Shown: positions 40,126 to 47,800 of the stretch, piece after piece
Layout: each line of letters starts with the position of its first letter
Position numbering within the stretch: the stretch's first letter is position 1
Origin: a virus
Direction: 5' to 3' (one strand)
Virus record (IMG/VR): IMGVR_UViG_3300025000_000064
Location: 1-64,000 of that record
Length of the DNA: 64,000 nt
The notes under the pieces: generated by a model
The model's input: only the letters and a program-made list of their open reading frames with translations
What the model was told of the DNA's origin: nothing
The model's database searches: none
Translations under genes and position numbers: made by a program

Positions 40126-40350
40126 TTATTTGTTACAATAAATTAATCTTTTCAAGTATTTATTCAATAATACCCAATCATATCCTATCTTCTCAAAGTT
40201 ATATGTTTTGCCAAATATTTTTAAAGAAGGTATTCCGTCATTATATATTAATTTCCTTCTTCCTGCAAATGGCACTGTGATATATCCACCCTGAATATAG
40301 TTACTGGATAAAACTAAATCTTTCCCTTTTATAATTTCAGATATGTGCAT
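40126..40350 (-). CDS. Small beta-rich protein, 74 residues
   Basis: SSNYIQGGYITVPFAGRRKL then YNDGIPSLKIFGKTYN. Strands throughout with a basic end. It lies directly upstream of the promoter at 40088-40116. No family recognised. Confidence 0.55.
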   Translation of the reverse strand: MHISEIIKGKDLVLSSNYIQGGYITVPFAGRRKLIYNDGIPSLKIFGKTYNFEKIGYDWVLLNKYLKRLIYCNK

Positions 40351-40388
40351 TTAAATTATTCCCCTATTTAATTTGTTTTATCTTTTAG

Positions 40389-40664
40389 TTATGTATAAAA
40401 GAACCACATTGTTGCTCTAGGATTAAATCTTGCTAATTCTTCTATCTCGTAATCAGTTAAACCAATATCTTTCATATCTTCTTTAGAAGCATAATCTTTT
40501 ATATCAAAACTTCTGAGTATTTGTTGTTCTTCTTCAATTAATTTTCTTAAAAAAGTTATTTCTACTATACGACCATCTGAATGGATAACCTCAGATTGAA
40601 TTCGTGCTTTATTATCTATCTTATATATTGTATTAATTATTGTTTTAAATTTTTTAATGTCCAT
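40389..40664 (-). CDS. Unknown protein, 91 residues
   Basis: MDIKKFKTIINTIYKIDNKA then RIQSEVIHSDGRIVEITFLR; helix then strands and an acidic tail. Overlaps the upstream gene by 11 bases. Confidence 0.6.
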   Translation of the reverse strand: MDIKKFKTIINTIYKIDNKARIQSEVIHSDGRIVEITFLRKLIEEEQQILRSFDIKDYASKEDMKDIGLTDYEIEELARFNPRATMWFFYT

Positions 40665-40959
40665 TTATAACTTCTTTCTTTTTACTTGGATAAACATTAT
40701 AAGCTGATGTTAGAACAGTAACTTTCTTGCCTGTTTGATTTGCTAAAGACTGAGCTTCTTTCAATGCAGAATCTAAGCCAGAACAGACAGGAGTTTCTTT
40801 GTGTTTAAAATTAAAATATGGTATTAGATTTAATAATTGTTCTAATTTACCTTTTTTGAGTTTTGCTTTTCTTTTTGAATCCAAATGTTTATAGTGATTA
40901 TCTTTTGGGCTTCCTGATACAATACAGATTGAATACTTTCTTTTGTCTTCTTTAATCAT
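40654..40959 (-). CDS. Basic unknown protein, 101 residues
   Basis: KYSICIVSGSPKDNHYKHLD then SKRKAKLKKGKLEQLLNLIP; a very basic middle and a late strand-helix KKVTVLTSAYN. It might bind nucleic acid. Family unknown. Confidence 0.6.
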   Translation of the reverse strand: MIKEDKRKYSICIVSGSPKDNHYKHLDSKRKAKLKKGKLEQLLNLIPYFNFKHKETPVCSGLDSALKEAQSLANQTGKKVTVLTSAYNVYPSKKKEVINGH

Positions 40960-40960
40960 T

Positions 40961-41146
40961 CTAATTCTCCTTATTTATTTTTTCCATATATTCATTAACT
41001 TTTCTTAATTTAATCTTGCTTTTTGCGATGTTTGCCAATGTTGACAATATCTTTATTTTTTTGCCTTCCAATTCTTCTATATTATTCTTTGCTTCCGTTG
41101 TTAGCCTAAACATCTTTCTTTCTGTTTTTATTTCTTTTTTAATCAT
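40961..41146 (-). CDS. Small basic protein, possibly RHH-like
   Basis: 61 residues: ERKMFRLTTEAKNNIEELEG resembles the strand-helix start of RHH proteins (R.fRLt.ea...i..l) with a basic second helix. The expected S-x-S turn is not clear, so the call is tentative. Confidence 0.5.
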   Translation of the reverse strand: MIKKEIKTERKMFRLTTEAKNNIEELEGKKIKILSTLANIAKSKIKLRKVNEYMEKINKEN

Positions 41147-41156
41147 TTATTTCTCC

Positions 41157-41450
41157 TTATATAAACAGTTCGCTCCATTCATAATCTAACTCTACAATGT
41201 TTTTTAAAGCTATATCATTATATCTTTTATTATAGTTTAAATTATTTAATCTCAAACAAAATAAAAAATAAAACAATTGAGATATTGCACTATGCTCTTT
41301 TATGCTGAATTTTACCATTAGAAACTTAACGGCATTATAGAATATATCTAAATTAAAACAATGCCTTACTCCTGTTCCTGAGATAACATATCCTGTTTTA
41401 CTATTTAATTTGTTTGTAACTAATTTTCTCGCAAAATTATAGCCTTTCAT
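41157..41450 (-). CDS. Unknown protein, 97 residues
   Basis: Helical and aromatic (IKEHSAISQLFYFLFCLRLN), soluble by overall charge though residues 70-80 are hydrophobic. GGAG precedes it. Unknown. Confidence 0.55.
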   Translation of the reverse strand: MKGYNFARKLVTNKLNSKTGYVISGTGVRHCFNLDIFYNAVKFLMVKFSIKEHSAISQLFYFLFCLRLNNLNYNKRYNDIALKNIVELDYEWSELFI

Positions 41451-41463
41451 ATTTTCTCCTTTG

Positions 41464-42087
41464 TTAATTGCCTTCTAACTGTGAATTATTTGTTCTGTAA
41501 ATAGCATCTTTTTTTATTTTATCCAAAAAAACGTATTGTTCAGCGGTCATATTGTCATGATAAAAAATAGTATTATTCTGTACTTTAACCCATATTTTTT
41601 CTAAATCGCATTCCTTTTGTTTTAAAATATGTTCCACTAAACTTCTATGACTGCCAGAACCAACACCAATAATAGAGCCATCTGGTAGCAACCAAAAATT
41701 ATTATAGTTTTTGTAAATTTCCATATCATAAAAGAAATAAACCAACGCTCTTGTTTCTTTTGCTTTTATTTTGTTAAATAAAATATCAAATGCTTGGTTA
41801 TATCTTCCCACTTTTTCTGTTAAGTGAGATAGTATAAAATGATACAAATATTTTCCATCTTTGCAGGAATTTTCGTCAATAGGAACACAGGCAAAAGTCC
41901 AATCATATTTTTCTAGATTTAATTGTTTTGCTTTGTCGGCAATAAGCCTTTCTGCTTGGTCTATAAAGCTAGCATGGTTGCCTTTTCTCCAATTAAATTC
42001 TGGCAAGCAAATCAGCTCTTCGTACTCAATTCCAGAATGGAGATATATTAATTTTAAACAATTTCTACTGTCTGTATCTTTGTTCAT
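41464..42087 (-). CDS. Unknown protein, 207 residues
   Basis: Start placed at ATG 42087, which has AGGAAAGAAA before it; a longer frame to 42123 would need a TTG. ELICLPEFNWRKGNHASFID and WLLPDGSIIGVGSGSHRSLV are the clearest blocks; the second resembles an LPDG...gsgH.. pattern seen in small phage proteins of unknown role. First gene behind the promoter at 42148-42176. Confidence 0.6.
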   Translation of the reverse strand: MNKDTDSRNCLKLIYLHSGIEYEELICLPEFNWRKGNHASFIDQAERLIADKAKQLNLEKYDWTFACVPIDENSCKDGKYLYHFILSHLTEKVGRYNQAFDILFNKIKAKETRALVYFFYDMEIYKNYNNFWLLPDGSIIGVGSGSHRSLVEHILKQKECDLEKIWVKVQNNTIFYHDNMTAEQYVFLDKIKKDAIYRTNNSQLEGN

Positions 42088-42147
42088 TTTCTTTCCTACG
42101 AATGTCTTAATTTTATTACTCAACGATATTGCTTTATCATGATTATC

Positions 42148-42176
42148 ATCTTAAACCATAACAAAATAAATGTCAA
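42148..42176 (-). promoter_or_regulatory. AGG-TTGACA promoter
   Basis: Minus strand TTGACA (42176-42171), 17-base spacer, TAAGAT (42153-42148), preceded by AGG. It serves 41464-42087 and lies just after the terminator of the MIIK genes. Confidence 0.65.
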
Positions 42177-42205
42177 CCTATTTCATAAAATAAAATAATA
42201 CTTAA

Positions 42206-42230
42206 TAAAAATAGTGCATTTCTGCACTAA
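42206..42230 (-). terminator. Terminator at the end of the MIIK gene group
   Basis: On the minus strand TAGTGCA pairs with TGCACTA around GAAA, followed by TTTTTATT. It lies 27 bases after the stop of 42256-42594. Confidence 0.7.
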
Positions 42231-42255
42231 TTAAAATATCTACATAAATAAGGGA

Positions 42256-42594
42256 TTATAACGAACTTACACGCACATTGTTTATTGTTAAACTTACCAT
42301 TGCTGGCAAAATATTTCTTAATCGTTTATGTAAAAAGAATAATTCTACATTTGATATATTGTCTAAATAAAGTTTTAAATAATGATTATTTATGACAATA
42401 CCAATATTGTCATATCCAATTCTATATAGGATATCTCTTAAATTTTGCTCTGAGGATATACAATACATACCAGAGGTATAAGAATCATTCAAGATATTAT
42501 TTAATCTATCAAGATTTATTTCTTCAAATTGAAAATCACGAAATCCTCGTTCTATTATTCTCGTATTTTTAAAATCAATATCTTTAATAATCAT
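42256..42594 (-). CDS. MIIK-start protein, 112 residues
   Basis: Begins MIIKDIDFKNTRIIERGFRD. It is the last and longest member of the family of minus-strand genes that start MII(K). Its start ATGATTATTAAA also supplies the last codons and stop of the upstream gene. Helix-rich with a strand-rich middle (NIGIVINNHYLKLYL). Function unknown. Confidence 0.6.
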   Translation of the reverse strand: MIIKDIDFKNTRIIERGFRDFQFEEINLDRLNNILNDSYTSGMYCISSEQNLRDILYRIGYDNIGIVINNHYLKLYLDNISNVELFFLHKRLRNILPAMVSLTINNVRVSSL

Positions 42595-42781
42595 AAAAAT
42601 TCTCTATCTTTAATTTAGTTTGAGCCTCTATCCAATGTTTAAATCTTGAAAAACACTGTTTTTTATAACAATATGTCATGAGTGGCTTTAAAGATGAAAA
42701 TTCCTGCAAATTTATCAACCCTATCATTCTTTCTATTGATATAGGCTTGTTATAATCACACATAATTGTTTTGATAATCAT
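42584..42781 (-). CDS. MIIK-start protein, 65 residues
   Basis: MIIKTIMCDYNKPISIERMI. Ends FYDY, encoded by the start of the next gene. Its ATG shares a base with the stop of the HNH endonuclease. Three cysteines, basic. Function unknown. Confidence 0.6.
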   Translation of the reverse strand: MIIKTIMCDYNKPISIERMIGLINLQEFSSLKPLMTYCYKKQCFSRFKHWIEAQTKLKIENFYDY

Positions 42782-43620
42782 TATGCAACCTTGTTTAATT
42801 TACTATCAACTTTATCTTTTATCCATTGTGGAATATCTGATTGATTGATATCTTTTACCAAATAAGAATTAGGGAAAATATATTTTAAGGCATATTTTGC
42901 TATTGCAATAGCCTCATTCCTGTCTTTATAAAATCCAAAATCTATATTTTTCTTATTTTTTATAAAACTTATTCTATATCCCCATTTAGTTTCAATAACT
43001 CCTCGAAACAAACCATTAAATTTAGTTATATTTTGATTATTTTCTACCATTGTACATATTCTCAAATTTTCACGTCTATTATCTAATGGGTTTCCGTTTA
43101 TATGGTCAACAACCATGCCTTTTGGACAATTCATTATAAATCTATGTAGGGATATAGAATCTTTCTTGGTAATCATTACATAATTATTTTTTTTAACATA
43201 CCATCTGTTTCTAATTACCCTTCCTAAGTCTTCTAAAGAAATTAGAAATTCTTTTGTTTCTGCGTTGTCTTTATGTACATAAATAATTACATAATTATTA
43301 CATATTTTATAATTATTGTTTGTATTTAGTTTGTATTTTCTTAAATTATGCAATTTTCTTCTGTTGTCCACACATGAAACTTTACATCCAATAAGTTTCG
43401 CAAGTTCTTTATCGGGCAAGCTTGCATTGTTTTTTAATATTTCTGTGTGTTCATTCGTCCAGATAAAAAAATTACTTTTGCGCAATTTTAATTTTTTGGC
43501 TTTTGCCGAAATAGATTTTTTAGACCTGTTTGGCAGCAACATTAAGAGATTATCAATGTCCAGTTTTGAATAATTATCTTTTAGCAATTTTTCTTCTTTT
43601 TCTGTCCACAATTCTGCCAT
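42781..43620 (-). CDS. HNH homing-type endonuclease with SANT-like and AP2-like domains
   Basis: 279 residues. Two helical repeats resembling Myb/SANT domains at 4-45 and 54-92 (WTEKEEKLLKDNYSKL; WTNEHTEILKNN), then an HNH core (LHRFIMNCPKG, VDHINGNPLDNRRENLR, D172/H173/N175), and an AP2-like C-terminal unit (FRGVIETKWGYRISFI ... KDRNEAIAIAKYAL). This is the plan of phage self-splicing-associated or free-standing homing nucleases. It sits between MIIK genes and the HEEH-type gene and may have inserted there. Confidence 0.8.
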   Translation of the reverse strand: MAELWTEKEEKLLKDNYSKLDIDNLLMLLPNRSKKSISAKAKKLKLRKSNFFIWTNEHTEILKNNASLPDKELAKLIGCKVSCVDNRRKLHNLRKYKLNTNNNYKICNNYVIIYVHKDNAETKEFLISLEDLGRVIRNRWYVKKNNYVMITKKDSISLHRFIMNCPKGMVVDHINGNPLDNRRENLRICTMVENNQNITKFNGLFRGVIETKWGYRISFIKNKKNIDFGFYKDRNEAIAIAKYALKYIFPNSYLVKDINQSDIPQWIKDKVDSKLNKVA

Positions 43621-44177
43621 TAGTCAATCTGCTTCCTAATATATCCACTAATATCGACACTGTTTTGTTGTCTCACTTCATAGAAACCTCTGCATAGCAC
43701 TCTCTGACCATGTTCTTGGTGGGCTAAGAACGTACCCTCGCCTAGTTCTATATACATATTTCCAACTGTTGTGCTTTTCATCCAATCAGAAACAGGCAAT
43801 CCCATTTTTGAATAAGCTTCGTGTTGGTTTATGCCTTTTGATTCATAAATTTTAAATGCGCTATTGGCACTTACTAACCTGTGAGTATTCCCATTTAAAG
43901 TGGACTGGGTGAGAATATCTGTATTGGATATTTTTAATTCTAAATCAAATTTTTTAGGGTCAACGAAATGCCTTGAAGAATTTCTTAAAATCAAACAATC
44001 TCCCTGTCTTGCAATTGGAGTCTTTTCATTAATGGTAATATCTGACCAGTCTTCTTTATTTCTTCCTAATAAGTCGCATATGTCTTGAACTGTCCAGTCT
44101 TCTGTAACTGGGGCTATTTTTTGAATGTTTTCTGTTGATAGCTCAATGGCTTCTCTTGTTAAAATTTTTGTTTCCAT
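43620..44177 (-). CDS. Protein of the GD-x(n)-HEEH-YxVRRQ type, unknown function
   Basis: 185 residues. ARQGDCLIL (56-64), THRLVSANS (98-106), LAHQEHG (151-157) and YEVRQQNSV (166-174) are the marks of a beta-barrel-like family seen in many bacterial and phage genomes as GDv.i....H.........L.HEEH......G.Y.VRRQREY. It is often found beside DUF6745-type genes; here such a gene lies at 46671, on the other side of the MIIK array. The function is unknown; a role in a protein-conflict or defence context is a guess. Confidence 0.5.
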   Translation of the reverse strand: METKILTREAIELSTENIQKIAPVTEDWTVQDICDLLGRNKEDWSDITINEKTPIARQGDCLILRNSSRHFVDPKKFDLELKISNTDILTQSTLNGNTHRLVSANSAFKIYESKGINQHEAYSKMGLPVSDWMKSTTVGNMYIELGEGTFLAHQEHGQRVLCRGFYEVRQQNSVDISGYIRKQID

Positions 44178-44207
44178 TTTGTTCTCTCTTTCTTTTGTTT
44201 GTAAATT

Positions 44208-44363
44208 CTAATTAAATACTAAATATTTTGTTCTTATCAATTCTTTTATTGTTCTTTCAAACCTACCATTAATTAAACTTTGAGTCGCACAAAATCCTCT
44301 GTTTTTATACCATCCAAAATCCACATTATTGACTTTGATTATTTTAACTTCTTTTATTATCAT
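44208..44363 (-). CDS. MIIK-array protein, 51 residues
   Basis: MIIKEVKIIKVNNVDFGWYK then NRGFCATQS and a basic C-terminus. Start ATGATAATAAAA. The stop is TAG. First array member after the HEEH-type gene when read right to left this is the last; its function is unknown. Confidence 0.6.
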   Translation of the reverse strand: MIIKEVKIIKVNNVDFGWYKNRGFCATQSLINGRFERTIKELIRTKYLVFN

Positions 44364-44366
44364 AAT

Positions 44367-44414
44367 CTAATATCTGTCCTTTGTCAATCTGTTGAACATT
44401 TGCTTAATAATCAT
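44367..44414 (-). CDS. MIIK-array remnant, 15 residues
   Basis: MIIKQMFNRLTKDRY then TAG. The start ATGATTATTAAG is a full stop/start cassette, and the upstream gene ends in it, but the reading frame is very short. It is probably a cassette whose gene has been lost. Confidence 0.35.
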   Translation of the reverse strand: MIIKQMFNRLTKDRY

Positions 44415-44616
44415 AACTTCTACCAAAAATATTATAGCTATCATATAGCCTCGTACATCTTTCTCCAATTTGCAAGCCTATATTTTTCATTGGAACAGAA
44501 ATACGATAATGCTCATTGTCAAATATCTTTATTAATGTTTCTTCCAAAGTCACTTCCGTGAACATATTTATCTCAAATGTTCCAGTGTCTATGATTCTGA
44601 AAGTCTTAATTATCAT
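44404..44616 (-). CDS. MIIK-array protein, 70 residues
   Basis: MIIKTFRIIDTGTFEINMFT; strand-rich first half, ends SYDY within the next cassette. Overlaps both neighbours. Function unknown. Confidence 0.6.
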   Translation of the reverse strand: MIIKTFRIIDTGTFEINMFTEVTLEETLIKIFDNEHYRISVPMKNIGLQIGERCTRLYDSYNIFGRSYDY

Positions 44617-44779
44617 AGTATCTCCACCTTAATCGATATAAGGAAGAGGCATAATCCTTATAATCTAAAGGGTCTGTTATAAGAAACTCTGGGTAAATAT
44701 ATTTTTCATGATACTTATATCCCATAGTTAAGAAATAATTTTCTTTTAATTTACTCTTTGTGGCTTTTATTATTATCAT
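44606..44779 (-). CDS. MIIK-array protein with YPEF motif, 57 residues
   Basis: MIIIKATKSKLKENYFLTMG then YHEKYIYPEFLITDP. The YPEFL motif recurs in several members. Ends YYDN, encoded by the start of the next gene. Confidence 0.6.
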   Translation of the reverse strand: MIIIKATKSKLKENYFLTMGYKYHEKYIYPEFLITDPLDYKDYASSLYRLRWRYYDN

Positions 44780-44931
44780 TGCAATCTATACTCATAACAT
44801 GCCCACATACAACATTTTTTATCATTAAACGTAAATGATTTATTCTTAACAAAGCCTCTACATATATGCCAAACTAATCCATTGCATGGAACATATAATA
44901 TTTCAAAATCCTTTATTGCTTTAATTATCAT
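44776..44931 (-). CDS. MIIK-array protein, 51 residues
   Basis: MIIKAIKDFEILYVPCNGLV with five cysteines (C16, C24, C40, C41, C45). Overlaps its neighbour by ATGA. Cysteines could bind a metal. Confidence 0.6.
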   Translation of the reverse strand: MIIKAIKDFEILYVPCNGLVWHICRGFVKNKSFTFNDKKCCMWACYEYRLQ

Positions 44932-44956
44932 TTATTATTTCTCCTTATGCAGTTTG

Positions 44957-45106
44957 CTAAAAATCGCAATGATTCCAGAACCTATTAGTATAACGCTCTT
45001 TAGTATATTCGTTATATTCAGGATACATAAATAAATACACAGTATCTGTCAACAAATAATCTCCATCATCAAATATAGGAATACGGATTGCGTTCTTAAT
45101 TATCAT
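44957..45106 (-). CDS. MIIK-array protein with YPEY motif, 49 residues
   Basis: Start set at 45106 (ATGATAATTAAG) rather than an upstream ATG, for agreement with the family. MIIKNAIRIPIFDDGDYLLT then LFMYPEYNEY. Function unknown. Confidence 0.6.
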   Translation of the reverse strand: MIIKNAIRIPIFDDGDYLLTDTVYLFMYPEYNEYTKERYTNRFWNHCDF

Positions 45107-45407
45107 ATAAATATTCCTCCAAGCTATTATTCCATGAGCCATAATTGGGTTCTCTACTACTTGTATAATAATTCTTAATCATAACCTCTTTGCATGACTT
45201 TGAATATTTTACCAAAAACTCTGGGTATAAATGCTTATTATATACAGCTTGATATGATTTAAATACTTCTTTATTTATATCTAAATAATACAAATTATTA
45301 TTGTCATTTTTATTATAAAATTTATAACATGGTATTCTATAAAAATATTTTCTGAGTCTCCCAGATTGACTTGCAAAGTTTTTACTGTAAGCATCTTTTA
45401 TTATCAT
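45096..45407 (-). CDS. MIIK-array protein, 103 residues
   Basis: MIIKDAYSKNFASQSGRLRK; contains HLYPEFLVKYS and KEVMIKNYYTS near residue 80, so it may be two array units fused end to end (the internal VMIK could be an old start). Ends YLYDN inside the next cassette. Confidence 0.6.
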   Translation of the reverse strand: MIIKDAYSKNFASQSGRLRKYFYRIPCYKFYNKNDNNNLYYLDINKEVFKSYQAVYNKHLYPEFLVKYSKSCKEVMIKNYYTSSREPNYGSWNNSLEEYLYDN

Positions 45408-45577
45408 ACTGCAACCCATTCTATCAAATAACCATTTTCATTCTTGCTTCTTTTGGCTCGTTTAACATCTCCGCTAATAAATGGATAACAGACAATTCCT
45501 TTATCAAATGTTCTGTTCCAGATAAAAATTTCTACTTCATAATATTTTTTGTTAATTCTGATTTCTCTAATTATCAT
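45404..45577 (-). CDS. MIIR-start array protein, 57 residues
   Basis: MIIREIRINKKYYEVEIFIW then KGIVCYPFISGDVKRAKRSK. Ends EWVAV just in the next start (ATGA overlap). Lysine 4 replaced by Arg. Confidence 0.6.
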   Translation of the reverse strand: MIIREIRINKKYYEVEIFIWNRTFDKGIVCYPFISGDVKRAKRSKNENGYLIEWVAV

Positions 45578-45584
45578 AATAAAA

Positions 45585-45755
45585 TCATCCTATTAATTTC
45601 CAGTTAAAGTCAGTTGTATTCATTTGAGGTTTTCCATATGCTATTAAGCCAGTATTGTGATGATAATAACAATCCTCTATATAATTCAAAAGGGTTCTGC
45701 TATTGTAAAATGGCTTGTCTATTCCTGTTATTATCCTAAATTGTTTAATAATCAC
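45585..45755 (-). CDS. MIIK-array protein with GTG start, 56 residues
   Basis: GTGATTATTAAA in place of the usual ATG; reads MIIKQFRIITGIDKPFYNSR and on. The GTG overlaps the stop of the upstream gene as GTGA. Contains a CYYHHN segment. Confidence 0.55.
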   Translation of the reverse strand: MIIKQFRIITGIDKPFYNSRTLLNYIEDCYYHHNTGLIAYGKPQMNTTDFNWKLIG

Positions 45756-45928
45756 AATATATCACTCAATTTTAATCCGTATAAATAATAGTATTTTTCG
45801 ATATATTCATCTAAGTCGTTGTATTGGGCTGGATAATATATCTTAAACCAATAATCTTTAAACATAGAGCATAATTGACCATGTTTATTTGTTGCAGATT
45901 TTATTAATTTTATTGTTTTGATAATCAT
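45752..45928 (-). CDS. MIIK-array protein, 58 residues
   Basis: MIIKTIKLIKSATNKHGQLC then FKIYYPAQYNDLDEYIEKYY. YYPAQY takes the place of YPEF. Coupled at both ends (TAATG, GTGA). Confidence 0.6.
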   Translation of the reverse strand: MIIKTIKLIKSATNKHGQLCSMFKDYWFKIYYPAQYNDLDEYIEKYYYLYGLKLSDIL

Positions 45929-46086
45929 TATATCTCTTTTCTGAAGCTATAAAATGCGTTTGTATTATACCCAATCAAAGCTCTCTTACAAATAATAAAC
46001 TCTGGATATATTTTTATTCTATCTTGGCTATTTGTATGCAATATAAAAACTTCATGGTAATGCTTATAGGCATCCAATATAATCAT
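45928..46086 (-). CDS. MIIL-start array protein with YPEF motif, 52 residues
   Basis: MIILDAYKHYHEVFILHTNS then RIKIYPEFIICKRALIGYNT. One of the clearest YPEF members; the following CKRALIGY may be part of a shared C-terminal strand. Confidence 0.6.
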   Translation of the reverse strand: MIILDAYKHYHEVFILHTNSQDRIKIYPEFIICKRALIGYNTNAFYSFRKEI

Positions 46087-46235
46087 AGTAATTCCTTTAT
46101 CATATCATCAAATATGAAATCCTCCTTTGATAAATATTCATAAAAGCATGCATCAAATTCTTTTAAAAATATTCTATTTGATATATAGTTTCTCTGAAAA
46201 TATTTTCTTAAAAATGATTTATCTATTATTATCAT
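46083..46235 (-). CDS. MIII-start array protein, 50 residues
   Basis: MIIIDKSFLRKYFQRNYISN; helical and mixed charge, no YPEF. Coupled by ATGA. Confidence 0.6.
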   Translation of the reverse strand: MIIIDKSFLRKYFQRNYISNRIFLKEFDACFYEYLSKEDFIFDDMIKELL

Positions 46236-46238
46236 TAT

Positions 46239-46514
46239 TTATCCATCTCTTCTAAAATTAAACTTGGACTCAATTAGATATTTTATTTTAAAGATATCTT
46301 TAATGTTTAAGCTTTTTATTGCTTTGTTTAACTCTAAATACAACTTCTTCCTTATATCACATTCTGGAATTAATGTTAGTTGCTTACAGTGGCTCTTATA
46401 TTCAATTCCACCTATCTCTGGGCAAAATTTGTTCCCAAAATAGTCTGTTTCAAATCTTAAGAATGCATCATCTGGCAAGTCTTTTATTAATTCTCTAAAT
46501 TCTTTTAAATACAT
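46239..46514 (-). CDS. Unknown protein inside the array, 91 residues
   Basis: MYLKEFRELIKDLPDDAFLR does not carry the MIIK start. FETDYFGNKFCPEIGGIEYK in the middle. The LPDDA..... pattern is common in small phage proteins. Lies within the array and overlaps the upstream gene by 20 bases. Confidence 0.6.
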   Translation of the reverse strand: MYLKEFRELIKDLPDDAFLRFETDYFGNKFCPEIGGIEYKSHCKQLTLIPECDIRKKLYLELNKAIKSLNIKDIFKIKYLIESKFNFRRDG

Positions 46515-46674
46515 TGCTTTCCTTCCATTTGCTATTTTTAAAAAAATAAGCCATATCGAATTTATGATAATCTTCTGCCATCTTTACAATATCATCCTTG
46601 TCGGAAATATCACTAAATAATGCAGAAATTAATAAATAGTTAAATTTATAAGATATAACTCTTCTTAATATCAT
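46495..46674 (-). CDS. MILR-start array protein, 59 residues
   Basis: MILRRVISYKFNYLLISALF then SDISDKDDIVKMAEDYHKFD. Start ATGATATTAAGA is a diverged cassette. Overlaps the DUF6745-like gene stop by 4 bases. Confidence 0.6.
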   Translation of the reverse strand: MILRRVISYKFNYLLISALFSDISDKDDIVKMAEDYHKFDMAYFFKNSKWKESNVFKRI

Positions 46675-47336
46675 ATCTGAAAAGCAATTCCTTCTTCTGC
46701 AAAATCAATACCAGCATTCATGCAACACAGATGCTCTTTGACTGTATTAAATGTTGAAGGTTGAATATAATGTCTATTAGATGTCGGACACCAGTATTCT
46801 ATAAAAGATATGCCCCTTATTGCATTATCTCTTCTGCTGAATCCGTTTCTGTTATCAAACAATGAATCATCTTTTAATCTATATAAATTATATAAAGAAC
46901 CTTTAACTTCGCAAGAATCTATTTTGTTGAATAAATCAGGACTCATAATTTTTGCTAAATCAACTCTTTCCATAAACCATGCAATCAAATCTGCATTTGT
47001 TATTGATAGAATATCTTGAATTGTGATATTCTTTAAATCAACAAGTTTTTCTTCTATTGGCGTGAATGGAGATGATGTTTCAAACACTGCTTGCTCAACA
47101 TAATTAAAACTTGATTCGTCTTTGGCATGTGTTTTAATTTCACCTTTTGGCACTTCTGTTAATACAAAGAATTGGTATTTGTCTTCAACGATATCATAGC
47201 AACACATGAAGTCCAAGCCAATATCTCTCAGGTCATGTGTGATGATTCTTTTGTTGACGTTAATCTCTGAATTGAAATAGTTCAATGATTGTTCTTTAAC
47301 AAAACTCTTGATTTCTTTTAAGTCTTTTGCTGTCAT
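46671..47336 (-). CDS. DUF6745-like protein (tentative)
   Basis: 221 residues. RGISFIEYWCPTSNRHYIQP at 174-193 followed by EHLCCMNAG is the pattern (I.fi.v.cpSTg..y.l..p......a...a) of DUF6745-type proteins, and LYRLKDDSLFDN precedes it. The N-terminal 100 residues are mixed strand/helix. DUF6745 genes often lie near the HEEH-type family that here is at 43620. Function unknown. Confidence 0.45.
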   Translation of the reverse strand: MTAKDLKEIKSFVKEQSLNYFNSEINVNKRIITHDLRDIGLDFMCCYDIVEDKYQFFVLTEVPKGEIKTHAKDESSFNYVEQAVFETSSPFTPIEEKLVDLKNITIQDILSITNADLIAWFMERVDLAKIMSPDLFNKIDSCEVKGSLYNLYRLKDDSLFDNRNGFSRRDNAIRGISFIEYWCPTSNRHYIQPSTFNTVKEHLCCMNAGIDFAEEGIAFQI

Positions 47337-47351
47337 TGTTTTCTCCTTTTT

Positions 47352-47609
47352 CTATTTACTGTATACTTTTACTGGTAACCCTTTATTATATATAAATCTG
47401 TATAATTCTGCAACGTATGTTTTTGCCCATTTTGATTTTTCTAAATTGTATGTATTCAGTTTGGCAATTATTAAATCTTCTGGTATATATCTCATCAAGA
47501 AAGAGCCTAAATTATACATTCTGAATCTTCTACTTTCTATATTGTTAGAAATATAGGCAATATCATGAGATGGAGCGAAAGCATATATTTTATTTTTCAT
47601 GATTATCAT
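47352..47609 (-). CDS. MIIM-start array protein, 85 residues
   Basis: MIIMKNKIYAFAPSHDIAYI; contains RYIPEDLIIAKLNTYNLEKS, related to the YPE segment. Its ATG shares a base with the stop of the fragment at 47609-47683. Confidence 0.6.
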   Translation of the reverse strand: MIIMKNKIYAFAPSHDIAYISNNIESRRFRMYNLGSFLMRYIPEDLIIAKLNTYNLEKSKWAKTYVAELYRFIYNKGLPVKVYSK

Positions 47610-47790
47610 TATATCATACCATTATATTTATCTGCAATATGTTCATTAAAATATTCACGTCCATGCCTTAGAGAGGCTTTCATATATCCAGCCACCCATA
47701 TCTTAAGCCTTCTGGATAAAGGACAAACTCATTATTTGCATAATTATAAACAATGGCATTTCTTATATATTTGTCTCTCAATATTATCAT
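47609..47790 (-). pseudogene. MIIL-start array gene split by a frameshift
   Basis: From ATG at 47790, MIILRDKYIRNAIVYNYANN then EFVLYPEGLRYGWLDI stops at 47680. In another frame GYMKASLRHGREYFNEHIAD continues to a TAA at 47609 with an overlapping ATG at 47683. Joined, the pieces make about 60 residues, the normal size for the array. Either a broken gene or two coupled tiny proteins. Confidence 0.5.
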
Positions 47791-47800
47791 ACATTTATTC

